Part shown: positions 1 to 8,833 of the stretch, piece by piece | Numbering within the stretch: position 1 is the stretch's first letter | Layout of the letters: each line of letters starts with the position of its first letter | Assembly (NCBI GenBank): GCA_942493035.1 | Contig: OW818666.1 | Span: forward strand, 930,001-994,000 | DNA from: WRGT01 sp942493035 | GTDB taxonomy: Bacteria; Spirochaetota; UBA4802; UBA5550 | Direction: 5' to 3' | Length of the DNA stretch: 64,000 nucleotides | Notes under the pieces: generated by a model | What the model was told of the DNA's origin: nothing | The model's input: only the letters and a program-made list of their open reading frames with translations | Database searches by the model: none | Made by a program: the position numbers and the translations under genes

Positions 1-1509
1 TATGCAGCATCAATACTTGAGAGTGCGGAGATTGCAGCAAAGACTGAGGGGCTCTATCCTGTTCTTGTAACATCGTTCAAGTGTACACCCGACGCGTATA
101 CTGTTGAATATTTTAAAAAGATAATGGATTCACACAATAAGCCCTATCTGATTCTTCAGCTCGACGAGCACGATTCCAATGTGGGCTACGAAACACGTAT
201 TGAGGCCGGACTTCGCTCCTTCAGGAATCATTTTAAGGGTGAAAATGTTTATGCTGCTGCAGATTATTCAGCTGTAAATCCGGCTGTAATTATGAGAAGA
301 AGCGGTCTGATGAATAAAACTCTCCTTCTGCCGAGATGGGACGCAATACTCGGCAGATTTATGGAAGCGCTGCTGCAGTTTGAAGGGATCGATGCACGTA
401 TGGTTGACGAGAGTCATGAATCTATTCAGCGCAGTTTAAGTCACAATACAGGTCAGTGCATCCCGCTTAATATAATAATTCAGAATTTTGTTGAGTATGT
501 AAAAAAGCATAACCTGGACCCTGCTCAAACTGTGCTCTGGAGTATTGAGTCAAAAATGTCATGCAACCTGGGGATGTTCCCTTATTATAGTAAAACAGTT
601 CTGGAATCAATGGGTGGTGGATTTGAAAATACAGAGGTCTATGCCGGATCGATTACTCTCACGGATATATCCTACAGAGCTGCTTTCAATATGTATATTG
701 CCTGTATGTTCGCCGGAATGATCCGTCGTATTGGTTGTCATATCAGGCCGTATGAGGTTGTTCCCGGAACTACAGATATGGTTATGGAAAAGTCTATCCC
801 TCTCATAACAGAAGCATTCAGAACCGGCAGATCAAAGGAGAAAGTGCTCGATGAAGTGATAAAGTCATTTGAAAGTATAGACGTAAAAAGAACTGATCGT
901 CCAAAGGTCGCAATTTTCGGAGATCTTTATGCGAGAGATAATGACGTACTCAATCAGAATATAATCTCTGTAATAGAAAAGAACGGCGGAGAGGTTATTA
1001 CAACACCATACAGTGAACTTGTTAAAATTATTGCCGAACCGTACATAAAGAAGTGGTTTAAAGAGGGGAACTATGTCGGTGCAATTACATCACAGATTAT
1101 GAAACAGGCCATTGTAATATTTGAAAACAGATACTATCCCTATTTCAACAGGATTTTAAAAGGGAAACCTGATGTGGCAATGCCTCAGGTAAAAAAGGTT
1201 CTTGAGAAGTTCAATATGACAATTGACCACACCGGCGAGTCGATGGAAAATGCACTGAAGATATATTCGCTTATGCTGCATCATCCGGACCTGAAACTTT
1301 TTGTTCAGACTAATCCGGCTTTCTGCTGTCCTTCGCTTGTAACTGAAGCGATGTCGCATAACATTGAGTCGATAACAGGTATACCTATAGTAACAATAGA
1401 GTATGACGGAACCGGAGGATTTAAAAACGATGATATTATTCCGTATTTAAAATATCCGAGAAGTGTGACCACCGATGGTGCCGGAAAAGATGAATTGAAT
1501 TGCGCATGA
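1..1509 (+). CDS. acyl-CoA dehydratase activase-related protein (DUF2229), C-terminal part
   Basis: The reading frame is open from base 1 with no start, so the gene enters from the left; about 502 residues are visible. They match the DUF2229 region found downstream of the ASKHA ATPase domain in large 2-hydroxyacyl-CoA dehydratase activase proteins. The landmarks are SFKCTPDAYTVEYFKK, then LQLDEHDSNVGYETRIEA, and Cys-rich stretches such as AFCCPS near the end. In this family the ATPase part uses ATP to push an electron from an iron-sulfur cluster to a dehydratase, but that part lies outside the window, so activity cannot be judged. An internal ATG at 124 could be mistaken for the start, but the homologous sequence begins before it. 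The gene converges on the solute-binding lipoprotein, 39 bases away. Confidence 0.82.
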   Translation, partial: YAASILESAEIAAKTEGLYPVLVTSFKCTPDAYTVEYFKKIMDSHNKPYLILQLDEHDSNVGYETRIEAGLRSFRNHFKGENVYAAADYSAVNPAVIMRRSGLMNKTLLLPRWDAILGRFMEALLQFEGIDARMVDESHESIQRSLSHNTGQCIPLNIIIQNFVEYVKKHNLDPAQTVLWSIESKMSCNLGMFPYYSKTVLESMGGGFENTEVYAGSITLTDISYRAAFNMYIACMFAGMIRRIGCHIRPYEVVPGTTDMVMEKSIPLITEAFRTGRSKEKVLDEVIKSFESIDVKRTDRPKVAIFGDLYARDNDVLNQNIISVIEKNGGEVITTPYSELVKIIAEPYIKKWFKEGNYVGAITSQIMKQAIVIFENRYYPYFNRILKGKPDVAMPQVKKVLEKFNMTIDHTGESMENALKIYSLMLHHPDLKLFVQTNPAFCCPSLVTEAMSHNIESITGIPIVTIEYDGTGGFKNDDIIPYLKYPRSVTTDGAGKDELNCA

Positions 1510-1548
1510 TAATGAATCTTTTACTCATGGTTCTGGTGTCTATTCCGG

Positions 1549-3291
1549 CTATTTTACCTTCCATTGCTTAAGCAGTACTTCGTATTGAACTGTTTCAGGT
1601 TTTGGACGGGGCCTGTAATTTTTCGGTGACTCAGACTGGAGTTTGTCCGGACGATTAAGCCAATAGTCTCCGGGCATTTTTTTATTCAGCTGCGGCTGAT
1701 ATGATTTAAATTTAAGTTTAGCCATCATATTATCCTGCTGTTCTGCAAGAACGTCCATTGCCTGCTGAGGTGAGTATTCTCCAGTGATTGCTTTTGCAAT
1801 ATTCTTCCACCACAGCTGTGACATTCCCGGGTAGTATGGGACATTTTTCCCGCTCCCGGTCCATTTGTTTTCATTGGAGGATCTGTAGAATTCAATTATT
1901 CCTCCATATTCATCTATATGCTCAGTGAGATATTCTGAAAATATTGTGGATTTTCTTACCGGAGTTCCACCTATGAGAAATTTTTTAAGCGCGACGGTCT
2001 TTGACACACAGAATTGAGCCCATAACCATGCAGCGGCACGCTTTTTATCTTTAGTCGTAACAGGTATTGTCCATGAACCCTGATCCTGATAACCGATCTT
2101 CATCCCTTTATCCCAATATCTGCCATGCGGAGTAGGTGCAACTCTCCAGAGCGGTTTACCGAACCTGTCGCATACTGGACTCCCGGCAGTATGATACCTG
2201 GGATCGGAGAGCCATGTTACATACTGGAAAATCTGCTGTGCAATATCTCCTCTGGAACTTACAGGCCCTGAATCAGCCCACTCCCATCCCCGTGCTTCAC
2301 CCGGAGCATACTTCTTAAGCCATTCTATATATTTTTCAAGCGCGTACACTGCTGCGGGACCGTTGACTTCGCCGCCCCGTGATACAGATGAGCCTACGGG
2401 AATTCTGTTTTCAACACGTATTCCCCATTCGTCTACAGGTATCCCGTTTGGTAATCCGCTGTCTCCAACACCGGCAATGGAAAGCCAGGCATCTGTAAAT
2501 CTCCATCCAAGCGCCGCCGAGGGTTTGCCGTAATCAAGGTGACCGTAAACTTGACGCCCATCTATCGGGGTAGTTGTGAAAAACTCGGCTATATCCTCAT
2601 ATGCTGCCCAGTTTACCGGAACTCCAAGCTCATAACCGAATTTGTTCCGGAATTTTTCTTTAATATCATCCCGTGAAAACCAGTCGTAGCGGAACCAGTA
2701 GAGATTTACAAACTGCTGATCGGGAAGCTGAAGTATATTGCCGTCGAAATCCTGTCCGAATTCAATATTTAAAAAATCACCAGGATCGAGAGCGGGATTT
2801 GTGAAGTTCCTCCCTTCATTTATCATGTAGTCGGATAAATTTAAAATTGCACCTGTACGGAGATGCCATCCGATTAGATCTGAATCATTTACATATATAT
2901 CATAATGATATTTATTATTTTCAATCTGATCCCTGATTCTGTCTACAAGCAGACCTTCAGGGATAATCTCGTGAATCACTTTAATACCGGTTAGTTCAAA
3001 GAATGCCTTTGCAAGAACCCGGCTCTCCCAGTAGTGAGTCTCAATATCCTCTGCGGCTGATAGAATCTCCTCACCTCGCAGATTGACAGCCGTATCTCTG
3101 AACCATGTCAGCTCAGCTCTTTTTTCGTTATCAGTAAGTACTGAAGGATTAAAAATCCCGGTTAATTTTTCAATAACAGGATCAATTGATGGATTGTCCT
3201 TTTCTTTACAGGATGAAAATGAAAGTATAATCAGAATAAGAGTCAATACGGCTGACTTAAACGGGTATCTAAACTTTTTCTGGATCTTCAA
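1549..3291 (-). CDS. glpV: GlpV-like glycerol ABC transporter substrate-binding lipoprotein
   Basis: This is a 580-residue extracellular solute-binding protein of the carbohydrate (CUT1) class. The N-terminus has basic residues, a hydrophobic stretch and then FSSC, a relaxed spirochaete-type lipobox, so it is probably a lipid-anchored periplasmic protein. From memory it resembles rhizobial/pseudomonad GlpV along its whole length: VNDSDLIG, LPDQQFVNLYWFRYDWF, LGVPVNWAAYEDIAEFF, GLPNGIPVDEWGIRVE, LGWRFTDAWLSIAG and a tail like ETVQYEVLLKQW. GlpV binds glycerol for the GlpSTPQ permease/ATPase. No permease or ATPase gene is nearby, so the partners must be elsewhere or the protein has another role. 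Glycerol specificity is inferred from similarity only. Confidence 0.75.
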   Translation of the reverse strand: MKIQKKFRYPFKSAVLTLILIILSFSSCKEKDNPSIDPVIEKLTGIFNPSVLTDNEKRAELTWFRDTAVNLRGEEILSAAEDIETHYWESRVLAKAFFELTGIKVIHEIIPEGLLVDRIRDQIENNKYHYDIYVNDSDLIGWHLRTGAILNLSDYMINEGRNFTNPALDPGDFLNIEFGQDFDGNILQLPDQQFVNLYWFRYDWFSRDDIKEKFRNKFGYELGVPVNWAAYEDIAEFFTTTPIDGRQVYGHLDYGKPSAALGWRFTDAWLSIAGVGDSGLPNGIPVDEWGIRVENRIPVGSSVSRGGEVNGPAAVYALEKYIEWLKKYAPGEARGWEWADSGPVSSRGDIAQQIFQYVTWLSDPRYHTAGSPVCDRFGKPLWRVAPTPHGRYWDKGMKIGYQDQGSWTIPVTTKDKKRAAAWLWAQFCVSKTVALKKFLIGGTPVRKSTIFSEYLTEHIDEYGGIIEFYRSSNENKWTGSGKNVPYYPGMSQLWWKNIAKAITGEYSPQQAMDVLAEQQDNMMAKLKFKSYQPQLNKKMPGDYWLNRPDKLQSESPKNYRPRPKPETVQYEVLLKQWKVK

Positions 3292-3345
3292 TCTGGTATT
3301 TCCTGTTAATTTTCATTTTATTTAAAACTTTTGGGCTTGCAATAC

Positions 3346-3468
3346 TATAGAGGTTAACGATTGAATTAGTACAATTAGCCCTTCGGCTCCGCTCAGGGAG
3401 GGTAATTCAACGCTGACAGGGCGGAGTCGAAGCCCGAGGTCAGTACTATTTCATTCGTTAAATGCTAT
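3346..3468. repeat. repeat family A, copy 1 (TIR-bounded palindrome)
   Basis: About 123 bases with imperfect terminal inverted repeats: the left end reads TATAG then GGTTAACGATTGAATTAGTAC after one base, and the right end is its near complement. The core is a second, GC-rich imperfect palindrome (TTCGGCTCCGCTCAGGG on the left, CAGGGCGGAGTCGAAG on the right). No coding capacity. A second copy with the same ends but another core lies at 17114-17240. Confidence 0.75.
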
Positions 3469-3555
3469 ATTTTTTACTGTTTATGATAAAATATAATGAT
3501 GTAATAAATTTATGCAACTATTTATCATGACGAGTAACATAATTTTTGCTATTCA

Positions 3556-3630
3556 TTAACTAATGGTAAAGTTTCCCTCAGCCGCTCCAAAGGCGCGGTG
3601 GAGATAAAATTGCACCGGTTTATAAGTAAT
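3556..3630. repeat. repeat family B, copy 1 (degenerate left arm)
   Basis: Member of the roughly 85-base near-palindromic family. The right half is clear: GGCGCGGTGGAGATAAAA followed by TTGCACCGGTTTATAAG. The left arm has decayed. It sits just upstream of the flavoprotein gene, and a longer reading frame running back into it (GTG at 3598) is therefore not a credible start. Confidence 0.65.
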
Positions 3631-3663
3631 ATCATAAAAAATGTCTTTTACGGAGGTCAATTA

Positions 3664-4569
3664 ATGAAAGAATCTGAAGTGATAATAATAGGACAGGGTC
3701 CGGCAGGATTATCAGCCGGTATATATACATCAAGGGCCGGAGTTAATACTGCCATACTCGGATGTGAACCCAAAATTGCCGGGGATTACGATATTGATAA
3801 CTATTTCGGTTTCCCCGAAACTTTATCAGGGAAAGACCTTATTGGAAGAGGGATGAAACAGGTTACCCGTTTCGGTGCAACAATCAGCTGTGATCGGGTA
3901 ATCGGGATTCATTTTGATGATACAGGAAAATACATCGTTAAAACAGAGAATGATGAGTACCGGACCTGTGCTGTCATTCTCGCCACGGGGGTGTCGCGTA
4001 AGAAACCGCGAATCCCCGATCTTGATAAATATGAAGGGAAGGGGATATCGTACTGTGTAAGCTGTGACGGATTCTTTTTTAAAGGGAAAAAAGTTATTGT
4101 TGCAGGAGAGGGGCTCTATGCCGCTAATCAGGCACTGGAGCTTCTTAATTATACTCCCGATGTGACAATCTGCACACTTGGAGCATCAAGCTCAATAAAT
4201 GATGAATTTAAAAAACAGCTTGAAGATAAAAATATAAAGGTTCTGGAGACAGGGATTTTATCACTTCATGGCGATATGAATCTTGATAAAATTACATTCA
4301 GCGATGGTTCATCAGTCGATGCTGCCGGGATTTTTATTGCACTTGGAGATGCCTCGTCGGTTGATTTCGCAAAGAGTCTAGGTATTATTACCGAAGGTAA
4401 TTTCATCCAGGTGGATAGAGAGATGAAGACCAATGCACCGGGAATATATGCAGCGGGAGACTGTACCGGAGGCTTCCTGCAGATAAGCGTTGCAGTCGGT
4501 GAAGGCGCCATTGCCGGAAGATCAGCTATCGAGTATGTACGGAATACATGCAGGACTGCGGGAAAGTGA
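3664..4569 (+). CDS. thioredoxin reductase-like FAD disulfide oxidoreductase, atypical NAD(P)H site
   Basis: A 301-residue protein starting at ATG 3664, chosen for the GGAGGT ribosome site at 3652-3657; the upstream extension lies in a repeat. It has the thioredoxin reductase layout: FAD-binding GQGPAG at residues 10-15, redox-active CVSC at 131-134 followed by DG, and a C-terminal FAD motif AAGDCTGG. The NADPH domain is unusual. The glycine motif reads GEGLYAA (148-154), and the HRRxxxR motif that holds the NADPH 2'-phosphate is absent, with TLGASSS in about that place (171-177). Known ferredoxin-dependent or deeply branching TrxRs also lack these motifs, so the electron donor may not be NADPH. 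The fold is confident; donor and partner are inferred. Confidence 0.85.
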   Translation: MKESEVIIIGQGPAGLSAGIYTSRAGVNTAILGCEPKIAGDYDIDNYFGFPETLSGKDLIGRGMKQVTRFGATISCDRVIGIHFDDTGKYIVKTENDEYRTCAVILATGVSRKKPRIPDLDKYEGKGISYCVSCDGFFFKGKKVIVAGEGLYAANQALELLNYTPDVTICTLGASSSINDEFKKQLEDKNIKVLETGILSLHGDMNLDKITFSDGSSVDAAGIFIALGDASSVDFAKSLGIITEGNFIQVDREMKTNAPGIYAAGDCTGGFLQISVAVGEGAIAGRSAIEYVRNTCRTAGK

Positions 4570-4596
4570 CTTTGATAAACCAATCTTTACCTGTGT

Positions 4597-4648
4597 AGCC
4601 CCCCATCCGCCCTACGGGCACCTTCCCCATAAAAAACGGGGAAGGTAT
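4597..4648. repeat. GC-rich palindromic repeat of widespread type
   Basis: Contains CCCATCCGCCCTACGGGC next to CCTTCCCC...GGGGAAGG, a hairpin pair. A rearranged relative lies at 28825-28884. It fills the gap between two convergent genes and touches the stop codon of the 943-residue protein gene. Confidence 0.55.
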
Positions 4649-7480
4649 TTACTTACTCCGGATCTTTGTCATAATCCCTTCAGGTGTAAACTCCAGTTCG
4701 ACACGGAGTTCATTTGTTTTGAAAAAGTTTTTTAAGTACAACGGAACAATCCCTTTACTGTTCTCATCTATTTTTAAAACAGGGAATTTTTCTCTACCAT
4801 AAACAGTGTTTCTCACTTCACCGGTGTTTCTATCAATGAGATATTCACCGCCAAGTGGACATACCGGTTTAAATCCGAAATTTCTGAAAGTAAGATCCGG
4901 TATCTGACTCCCCGCTGCATCTGGAAATATTGAGCTGATGAGTTTTATGGTGCCGATATTTCTTCTGCTCTTCTGCAGCCCGTTTTCGATCATAGCTGCA
5001 TTGTATATATCCCGCTCAAGAATCATCTGTGATGGACGGTATACTAATGATGCATTTCCCCGGACAGAGCTTATCATCTGCGCAGAATTAATATCCAGTA
5101 TTTCTTTCATATATTTTTCAGTAGAAGTAATATGAAGAACACTGTTTTTCTCTGCAATATAAAATCTCGCAATCAGTGAACTGAAAAATGTGAGCTTGAT
5201 TACACGGACATCGGTTCTGTTGTAGTTAAACTGATAACTCTCGCTTTGAAGGTAATTGTTCATATTGCTGTTTTCAATAAGTCTGTTTATTAATGAATTT
5301 ATCAGAACAGTCCCGTCGTTTGATTTTTTTACCGGAAGGGCAAGCCTCACTGGATGAAAAAACGACCATGCCATAAATCCGGTTAGAACCTCTGATGAAC
5401 GGATAACATTATCTGTAAAGAATTCAGAAAGTATAGCCGAATCGAAGTCCGCAAGAGGGAGTGCGTCACCCATATGGAACTGCACTTCACCGGTAAAAAT
5501 ATCCTCCGGCTTCGATCCGGATTTTAATGGAGAGTAATCCCCCATACCCGAGATAGTCAGGTAACTGCTGATAACCAGCGGATTTACCTTAAATGCCGTG
5601 CTTAAAGTGTCACCCTTTACCTTGCTGTCCGGATGGAGCTCAATTGGTGAACCTCCGGCAATACTTGAGAGGAGGTTGTATATCGAATTGTTAATAAGAG
5701 GGAGTATACATGTTTCAATTGTTAATCCCGGTTCAGTTTTAATCCTTATACCAACAGGATCAAAATAATCTTTCCAGAAGCTGTTGTATTCCGCAGCGAA
5801 TTTTTTGTACTCCTCCGATTCACGCTTTGAAATATTACCTGTTTCGATTTCAATCAATGGCGTCATCAATCCCGTCAGGCCGTATGTATCACTTTTAGCT
5901 GAAAATGATCCGGGTATTATTGTAAGCCCGTTGAATCTCGTCGAGTCCAGCCCCCCGGGTTTACTTACAGATTCAATAACTCCCAGTACTTCAGCGGGAG
6001 TATACGCCTGGTTTCCGGTGATTTTTTTATAGAAGAGTTTCAGATCATAGATAAAATCATCAGGACTCGCAATTTTGATCTTTTTCTTTTTTTTACTTTT
6101 TGTTTTAACAGCAACGGGAGCCGTAGTCAGAGCCCCTTTAAAAGATGTCCAGTTCGAGAGTTCTGAAGGTTCAAGCTTTAAAGCTCTGCTGTAGAACTGG
6201 CTGCTTTTCAGTGAGTCGAGTTCTTTCTTTCTCGGATCTGTGAGAGAAGGGCCCCCTGCCGAGACCATTATCTCTTCTATCGAAACCGGAAGTTTACCGG
6301 TAAGGTGATAATGAAATATCATGTACTTTTCCAGTACCGACTTCTTCATTCCGTCATACATTCTTCTCGCTTCTTTTATTCTAAGCTGAGGTGAGACCAG
6401 GTGGCGGATGAATTTTTCAGAAAGATAAACAAAGCCGTCTTCATTCTCTTTACCCGCCGGATATATTGAGCGCATATATTTATAGTCAGATGCTTCTGAA
6501 AGAGGAGCCGATTTCCCTGTGCAGGTATCCACGACCTTTTCCGCGGCTTTCACAGAATTTGAAATAATAACAGTGCCGTCTGCAAGTGTAAGGAGTATGG
6601 ACCATATCTGACGGTTTTCTGTATAGATATGACTCCCTTTGTATTCAGAAATTACAATTTCCTTCTCTTTTGCGGAATATTTGTCCTTAAAGTATCGCCT
6701 CATTGATGCAGCTGCAGGATTAAAAACCGGGCTCTGTCCCTGTTTCTGAAAGGGGCGTATAATAAGAGTAACATCGCTCCCTTCAATGACAAAAGGGTCA
6801 GAGCCTGTTATAACTAATTCAGATATCGCACTTGAATAAAACGAATCAAATTCAGGACCCTCTCTCAGAGCAAGCTGCATCATGAGTTTTTCTTTTATCA
6901 TAAAGTCAACTGAAGATGGCGTGAAACGTGAATGAAGAGCTCCACCCGTTTCATTTATTGTATTGAAGAAATTAAAAGCCTTTGAAGCGCTGTTAAAGTG
7001 AATATAGTAAAACTCCTCCGGAGTATATTTATCAAGGGGATATATGAAATATTTTCTGTTAGTAAGCATTTTTTCAAAAGGGTGTGATTTTATATCAACA
7101 GGATTTAAACTCGACGGATCAATATCCCTCATCCCTTCATCTGACGGTCTGATGCTCTCAAGCTGAAGCGATTCACGTATGGCAAGTCCGCCGGACAGGA
7201 GTGAGTACAGGTCAACATCTCTCCCCCGTTCATTCAGTCTGTCAACGTCATCAAATGAATTGCTTTTATATTTTGACGGCCGTATTCCGGCAGATTTTTC
7301 CAGATGCTGGAGCATTTCAGTGGAGTAGCCGAGATGGTCTCCGCCGGACATTTCAATGTCATAAAGCCTGTCAGCGACCTCCTGCCTTTTCTGACGTGTT
7401 ATCTCGCTGAACGAATCCGCGGATGGGTATATAACTGTTAATAATAGTACAATTATTGTTATTTGTTTTTTTATGTTCAT
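4649..7480 (-). CDS. exported protein of unknown function, 943 residues
   Basis: I do not recognise a family with certainty. A signal peptide is visible (short basic start, then a hydrophobic run to about residue 23). The body alternates charged and hydrophobic segments typical of a large soluble periplasmic or surface protein. Recognisable stretches include PEEFYYIHFNSASKAFNFF near residue 155, a lysine patch KSKKKKKIK near mid-protein, and repeated references to model-like blocks with SxxY and LINxLI patterns, without clear internal repeats. Only a few cysteines and no catalytic motif were seen. It forms a single-gene unit between repeat-filled gaps, so context gives no clue. The coding call is secure from length and the plausible export signal; function is unknown. 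Confidence 0.8.
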   Translation of the reverse strand: MNIKKQITIIVLLLTVIYPSADSFSEITRQKRQEVADRLYDIEMSGGDHLGYSTEMLQHLEKSAGIRPSKYKSNSFDDVDRLNERGRDVDLYSLLSGGLAIRESLQLESIRPSDEGMRDIDPSSLNPVDIKSHPFEKMLTNRKYFIYPLDKYTPEEFYYIHFNSASKAFNFFNTINETGGALHSRFTPSSVDFMIKEKLMMQLALREGPEFDSFYSSAISELVITGSDPFVIEGSDVTLIIRPFQKQGQSPVFNPAAASMRRYFKDKYSAKEKEIVISEYKGSHIYTENRQIWSILLTLADGTVIISNSVKAAEKVVDTCTGKSAPLSEASDYKYMRSIYPAGKENEDGFVYLSEKFIRHLVSPQLRIKEARRMYDGMKKSVLEKYMIFHYHLTGKLPVSIEEIMVSAGGPSLTDPRKKELDSLKSSQFYSRALKLEPSELSNWTSFKGALTTAPVAVKTKSKKKKKIKIASPDDFIYDLKLFYKKITGNQAYTPAEVLGVIESVSKPGGLDSTRFNGLTIIPGSFSAKSDTYGLTGLMTPLIEIETGNISKRESEEYKKFAAEYNSFWKDYFDPVGIRIKTEPGLTIETCILPLINNSIYNLLSSIAGGSPIELHPDSKVKGDTLSTAFKVNPLVISSYLTISGMGDYSPLKSGSKPEDIFTGEVQFHMGDALPLADFDSAILSEFFTDNVIRSSEVLTGFMAWSFFHPVRLALPVKKSNDGTVLINSLINRLIENSNMNNYLQSESYQFNYNRTDVRVIKLTFFSSLIARFYIAEKNSVLHITSTEKYMKEILDINSAQMISSVRGNASLVYRPSQMILERDIYNAAMIENGLQKSRRNIGTIKLISSIFPDAAGSQIPDLTFRNFGFKPVCPLGGEYLIDRNTGEVRNTVYGREKFPVLKIDENSKGIVPLYLKNFFKTNELRVELEFTPEGIMTKIRSK

Positions 7481-7557
7481 TTTTATATCCTTATCGAGAT
7501 ATTTGTATATAAAGATGGTTCCCCCATGTCAAGATGAAAAAGGGTCAGAGCCCTTTT

Positions 7558-7708
7558 GATGCAAATGTAGCGGTTTATTTTTGGGGGCACAGCGCTTCGC
7601 GCTGCGCCTGAAATGGGGGATTACGGGGGCAGCGCCCCCGTAATCCCCCATTTCCAGCGTATGCGGAGCATACGCACCCCCAAAAATAATTTGCTGCCTG
7701 ATGCAAAT
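7558..7708. repeat. repeat family D, copy 1 (long nested palindrome)
   Basis: About 150 bases bounded by GATGCAAATGTAGCGG on the left and the near complement of CAGGCAGCAAATT on the right, each next to TTATTTTTGGGGG or its complement. Inside are nested hairpins, including a perfect 20-base arm pair (7611-7630 with 7634-7653, loop AGC) and GCGTATGC-GGA-GCATACGC at about 7657-7675. Short open frames across it on both strands are by-products of the symmetry. Decayed copies lie at 35294-35386 and 42433-42525. Confidence 0.75.
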
Positions 7709-7721
7709 TCCGGGAATTATT

Positions 7722-8732
7722 TTAAAAAAGAAGAGGTTGAACCGGGTCATCGTTCTTCGATATTTTTAAGTTCTCTTTTATTTCTTCAATCTCGTTGATC
7801 CATAAATCTGACACTTCTTTCGATTCACCGAGAAATGCTGAATTTTTAAATCCGGAATCTGAGATGTATCGTTTGTTAAATGATGAAGCTCTCAATGTAT
7901 TGCTGTTTGCATAACAGTAGATGCATCCATGCGGGCAGCTGTCGTATACTCCAATATCTGTGGAATCGGTGCAGCCGCATTCTTTTCTTGTCGGCCGGAG
8001 TTTCAGGTGCGACAGATCTTTCCCGCTTATTGATGAAATAATAGTCCTGTCGATACAGCTCCCCTTCGAAATTTTATCGCCGGTAAGATAATCTCCGCAG
8101 CATGAAAATATTTGAATCCCATATCTCTCAGCAATTCCGGAAAACCTCAGTGCAAGATCAACCCGTGACGCCATATCTTCCGGGATGATTTTAATTCCTG
8201 TTCTGTCAGTGAACTTTTTAAAACTCCTTTCAACTTTTCCGTATGGAGTAGGGAAGCTTATATAACATCGTTTCACATAGCCCGAGAGCGATCTGCAGAG
8301 ATTTTCAAACTTATTCAGATGGTAATCAGATCCTGTAATATCCGACACAAGTACCGGATCGTATCTCCAGTTTATATGTTCCGGAGAGAATTCGCTGCAC
8401 AGCAGCTTCATAGAATCTATTGCTTCATCTTCAGGCGGTGCATCGGGCTCGAATATCTTCGGGAGTCCTGTTATTGTATAATTAAAAAAGAGAGAGTACC
8501 CGCTGTCACGCAGTTCAATCGCATTATTTATAAATGGAGAGAAGTTCTTTGACCATAAAACAATCGCGGCAGTATCCTCTTTTTTTAATGATACAATATA
8601 TTTTTTATTATTGAAAGGGTTTATGTATCCGGCAGATCCGTCAGCAATCCGGTTCATAAACCAGTCACCGTAAAATGCAGGTATATCAGTTCTTCGTGAC
8701 GCGGAGATAATTTTCATATTCATCATTAACAC
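7722..8732 (-). CDS. DUF1848 family protein with C-terminal CxxxCxxC cluster
   Basis: A 336-residue protein. It matches DUF1848: near the N-terminus it has ISASRRTDIPAFYGDWFMNR, then VLWSKNF, WRYDPVL and, close to the C-terminus, ECGCTDSTDIGVYDSCPHGC running into IYCYANS. The CPHGCIYC spacing is that of a radical-SAM [4Fe-4S] site (CxxxCxxC), placed unusually at the C-terminal end. The biochemical function of the family is unknown to me. The first methionines read MLMMNMKII; by family comparison the true start may be the sixth residue (8717). It stands alone between two palindrome-filled gaps. Confidence 0.82.
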   Translation of the reverse strand: MLMMNMKIISASRRTDIPAFYGDWFMNRIADGSAGYINPFNNKKYIVSLKKEDTAAIVLWSKNFSPFINNAIELRDSGYSLFFNYTITGLPKIFEPDAPPEDEAIDSMKLLCSEFSPEHINWRYDPVLVSDITGSDYHLNKFENLCRSLSGYVKRCYISFPTPYGKVERSFKKFTDRTGIKIIPEDMASRVDLALRFSGIAERYGIQIFSCCGDYLTGDKISKGSCIDRTIISSISGKDLSHLKLRPTRKECGCTDSTDIGVYDSCPHGCIYCYANSNTLRASSFNKRYISDSGFKNSAFLGESKEVSDLWINEIEEIKENLKISKNDDPVQPLLF

Positions 8733-8745
8733 ACAGTATAAAATA

Positions 8746-8803
8746 CCCTCTCCAGGGCAGCGCCCTGGAGAGGGTGGCCGACCGCAAGGTACGGCCGGGT
8801 GAG
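8746..8803. repeat. palindromic repeat (13-base arms plus second hairpin)
   Basis: CCCTCTCCAGGGC at 8746-8758 pairs perfectly with 8762-8774 around the loop AGC. It is followed by a smaller hairpin, GGCCG...CGGCC. It sits between the acyl-CoA synthetase stop and the DUF1848 start, so any read-through transcript would carry it. Confidence 0.6.
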
Positions 8804-8833
8804 GCGGTGAGGCGGCAGCAGATGAGGCTGAAT

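Larger units (their letters stand above)
3292..3663. other. intergenic region filled mostly by repeats
   Basis: The divergent promoter region of the GlpV-like and flavoprotein genes. It holds repeat A1 and repeat B1, with an AT-rich stretch between them. No small gene was recognised. Confidence 0.6.

Noticed and set aside
7529..7798. Open frames on both strands (61-73 codons) across repeat D1
   Set aside because: Their translations mirror each other because of the palindrome; no ribosome site or family.
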